A program made the translations under genes and the position numbers. From Undaria pinnatifida (Eukaryota > Sar > Phaeophyceae > Laminariales > Alariaceae): DNA of 64,000 nt. Positions 61,522 to 64,000 of this stretch are shown one piece after another. Location of the stretch: assembly GCA_012845835.1 (NCBI GenBank), contig JABAKD010000008.1, positions 14,330,223-14,394,222 on the forward strand, given 5' to 3'. Each line of letters begins with the position of its first letter. The stretch's first letter is position 1. The notes under the pieces were generated by a model. It was not told where the DNA came from, did not search any database, and was given only the letters and a program-made list of their open reading frames with translations.

Positions 61522-63435
61522 ATGACGACCTGCAGGAGACGAGGCTGCGCCAAAACGGCGACCTTCGGCATGGAGGGCAGCGACAAGCGTGAGTTCTGCG
61601 CCGCGCATGCGCGGCAGGGCATGAAGAATATTGCCGGCGCGAGGTGCGGCCACCAAGGTTGCTTCAAGGGGGCTAGCTTCGGGCAGGGCGCGACCCGAAA
61701 ACGGGAGTTCTGTGCCCAACACGCCCTGGAAGGCATGACCAACCTGCACGCTAAGATGTGCAAGCTTAAGTCCTGCTTCGAGCGAGCACTTTTCGGCGCT
61801 ATAGGCAGTGACAAGAACGAGTTCTGCGAAGCCCACGCTCCGAAAGGCGCGCACAGTGTTGGCAGCCCGCGGTGTAGCCACAAGGGCTGCGACAAGGGGG
61901 CGAGCTTCGGCCAGGGCGCTACCAGAAAGCGGGAGTTTTGCGCGCAACACGCTACGGAGGGCATGGTCAACCTGCACGCCAGGAAGTGTAGCCGCAAGAC
62001 GTGCTTCGAGCGCGCGCTTTTCGGCGCGGTGGGCAGCGGCAAGCGAATGTTCTGCCCTAAGCATGCCCGCAAGGGCATGGTGGACGTGAGCAGGAAGGAG
62101 TGCGTCCTGAAAGGTTGCCTCAAGAGGGCGAGCTACGGCACGGAGGGCAACCCTCGGCGAGAGTTCTGCCAGCAGCATGCCCAGGAGGGTATGGTGAACA
62201 AGGCGGCGAAGACTTGCGCTCGCGACGGCTGCCTCAGATCTGCCACTTTCTGCCCGAATGGCACACAAAACAAGGAGTTCTGCGCGCAACACGCCCCGGA
62301 GGGGAGTGTCAACAACTCCAAGAGGTCGTGCAATGTTGAGGGGTGCTTGAAGGCCCCGAGCTTCGGGGAGAAGGGCAGCACCAAGCGGGAGTACTGCGCG
62401 CAGCACGCCGGGAGGCACATGATAAACCTGTCCAGCAAGATTTGCAAGCTTCCGGAATGCTCTACGTGGGCGAAGTTCGGCGTGGTAGGTTCGGGGAAGC
62501 GGGAGTACTGCTCGCAGCACGCCTTGGAGGGGATGGTGAACATCGCGAAGAAAACCTGTGAAAGCGAGGGCTGCCCGAAGGTGGCCAGCTACGGCGTCCA
62601 AGGCACCGGAAAGCGGAAGTTCTGCGCGGCGCACGCCGCCGAAGGCATGGTGGACTTGAACAGCAACAAGTGCGAGCAGCAAGAGTGCCTCAAGGTGGCG
62701 AGCTATGGCGTTGAGGCGAGCGGCAAGCGGAGGTTCTGCTCGCAGCACGCCATCGAAGGCATGGTCAGCTTGTGTGCGAAGAAGTGCATCAGCCGGGGCT
62801 GCTCCAAGATCGCGACGTTCGGCGAGGAGGGTACCGGAACCCCGGAAACCTGCGCCGATCACGCCGTGGATGGTATGGTCAAAAGCCCGAGCACAAAGTG
62901 TCTCCACCCGGGGTGCCTCAATATGCAGACGACGCGCGGCACGAGCACTTCCGCAAAGGTTTCATTTTGCGCCGAGCACGCGTGGGAAAGGGGTGCGGCG
63001 TTTGCAGCCCCCCTCCGGCGTCCCGATGGGACTGTTGTTAAGCGTGGGAAAGGGCGGCCGAGAAAAACCGGTGAGCGCACGAGCGGCGAGGCGAGCGCCG
63101 CCCCTCCCGGAGGAACTAAACGTGGCCTCGCCGCGGCGACCCCTGTGGAGACCCCTGTGGAGACCCCTGTAGCAGCAGCCTCGGCTTCTCCTGTGGAAAC
63201 CCCTGCGGAAGTAGCCTCGGTTTCTCCCGTGGCGGAGGTTTCTAAGCGAGCTCGCACGGAGGCCTCCGGGGAACAGCTGCAGGCCAATCCGGCCGAAAAC
63301 GAGGCCTTAGCCCCGGCCTCGCAGGGTGCGGCTGAGGGAGCGCCTCTACCCCAGGCCGGCGACCTGGCCTCCTCGGTCACCGTCCCCGAGGAGGCAAATG
63401 GCGCCATAACTGAGGTAATCGTCTCTGCATAGGGG
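61522..63435 (+). CDS. EsV-1-7 repeat protein with C-terminal AT-hook
   Basis: A single exon encodes 637 codons from ATG to TAG (63430-63432). Residues 4 to ~497 are 13 tandem repeats of 38 residues with C-x4-C-x16-C-x2-H-x12, typified by GCxKxASFG and KREFCAQHAxEGMV. This is the EsV-1-7 domain, first named from Ectocarpus virus EsV-1; in Ectocarpus the IMM gene, which acts in early sporophyte patterning, belongs to the family. The regular Cys/His spacing suggests metal binding. Repeat 13 has one extra residue between its second and third Cys. Repeats 2-3 and 4-5 are near copies, so a two-repeat unit was duplicated. Residues 507-515 (KRGKGRPRK) form an AT-hook, implying DNA binding in the nucleus. 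The tail is Ala/Pro/Glu-rich with TPVETPVETPV repeats and KRARTEA. Confidence 0.9.
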
Positions 63436-64000
63436 TTTCGTTGATTTCTTGCGGGGGGTCATAGCAAGGGGAACCCCATGATGAAGACAAACAACACAAT
63501 CTATAGTCACAAAGATTCTTTTTTTTTTTGACGACGTGTAACCGTATTTCGTAATGGTTTAAGTTGCTCCCCCGTAATAGTGGTAGGATTTGGTTGGAAG
63601 GCGTTAGCCGCTTGATCCGGGTTAAAGTGTTTCTGTATTCTGCACTTGATGTTGTGTTGGCGTTGGGACGCGTTCTATGATAGAGATAGCTTATTTTTTT
63701 TCTTGTTTTTTTTTCTGAAATGACGGGGCTCCTTAACGCGTTTACAACTGGAAACCTTTTTTGGGGACAAATTCAGTTGAACTTCGTGTGGGGAGGGATT
63801 TGGGGGCTGTGAAGGAGCTAACCCGTTTTTTTTTTTTCGGAACGTCAGTCTTGCTTTGCAACATATAGTTTTGGTACACCTAGTAGACCATGGTGGGGTT
63901 GCTCATCGGATTATGACGATGTCAGGTTTATTCAAAATCGGTTTTTGTCTTAAAAGGCATAGATAGAGCTCTTTAAGTGCACAGCCTCAGGAACAAAATT
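63433..64000. other. 3' flank of the EsV-1-7 gene with family D and satellite fragments
   Basis: 63720-63830 (acggggctccttaacgcg..aactggaaacc..ggggacaaatt) is a reverse copy of family D at 21555-21650. 63845-63925 resembles the ~114-bp satellite at 13990. No polyadenylation signal could be assigned with confidence. Confidence 0.5.

Noticed and set aside
61372-62907. 511-codon minus-strand frame opposite the EsV-1-7 gene
   Set aside because: It is the complement of a GC-rich repeat gene; the plus strand has the family motif.

Overview
The window reads as nuclear DNA of a brown alga (Phaeophyceae, probably an Ectocarpus-like or kelp-like genome). The main reason is an intronless gene at 61522-63435 encoding 13 tandem EsV-1-7 Cys/His repeats, a family named from a phaeovirus gene and greatly expanded in brown algae. 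The large introns, CAG/GCA-rich low-complexity coding exons, many poly-C tracts and dense small repeats fit this but do not prove a species. There are no operons, no bacterial signals and no CRISPR arrays.

From 685 to 26127 a single plus-strand gene can be followed through about 13 exons. From 2740 onward every chosen junction uses GT/AG and keeps the frame, and the exons join into one open reading frame ending in TAG at 26125-26127. Its N-terminal and central parts are low-complexity (Gln/Glu-rich, basic, Ala/Ser/Gly-rich). Its last ~355 residues are an ankyrin-repeat domain with a short tail. The 5' exons (685-1563 and 2740-3312) are less certain and the true start lies left of the window. 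Its introns hold a 110-bp satellite (5380-6090), a ~114-bp satellite (13990-14960), several MITEs, homopolymer and microsatellite tracts, and one small single-membrane-segment ORF (10522).

From 26128 to 61500 the window is mostly repeat and transposon DNA. It includes a tandem ~150-bp array (27950-28560), a ~1.15-kb element with ~100-bp terminal inverted repeats (31207-32353), a 188-bp array (33420-34560), tRNA-derived SINE-like copies (37390-37620) and a 532-bp tandem duplication (38689-39745). A non-autonomous hAT element (41838-43809) has an 8-bp target duplication. Just 3' of it is an OTU-type cysteine protease ORF (to 44544), followed by a hAT transposase C-terminal remnant bracketed by two 41-bp minisatellites (46590-48690). 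Further right are a 1.16-kb TIR element (57031-58192) and a long AACCC pentanucleotide array (59690-60230). The one convincing host gene here is a three-exon minus-strand gene for a 229-residue coiled-coil protein with a basic tail (35492-36775).

The three host-like genes (ankyrin protein, coiled-coil protein, EsV-1-7/AT-hook protein) show no sign of acting in one pathway. They look like three genes separated by transposon-rich DNA.
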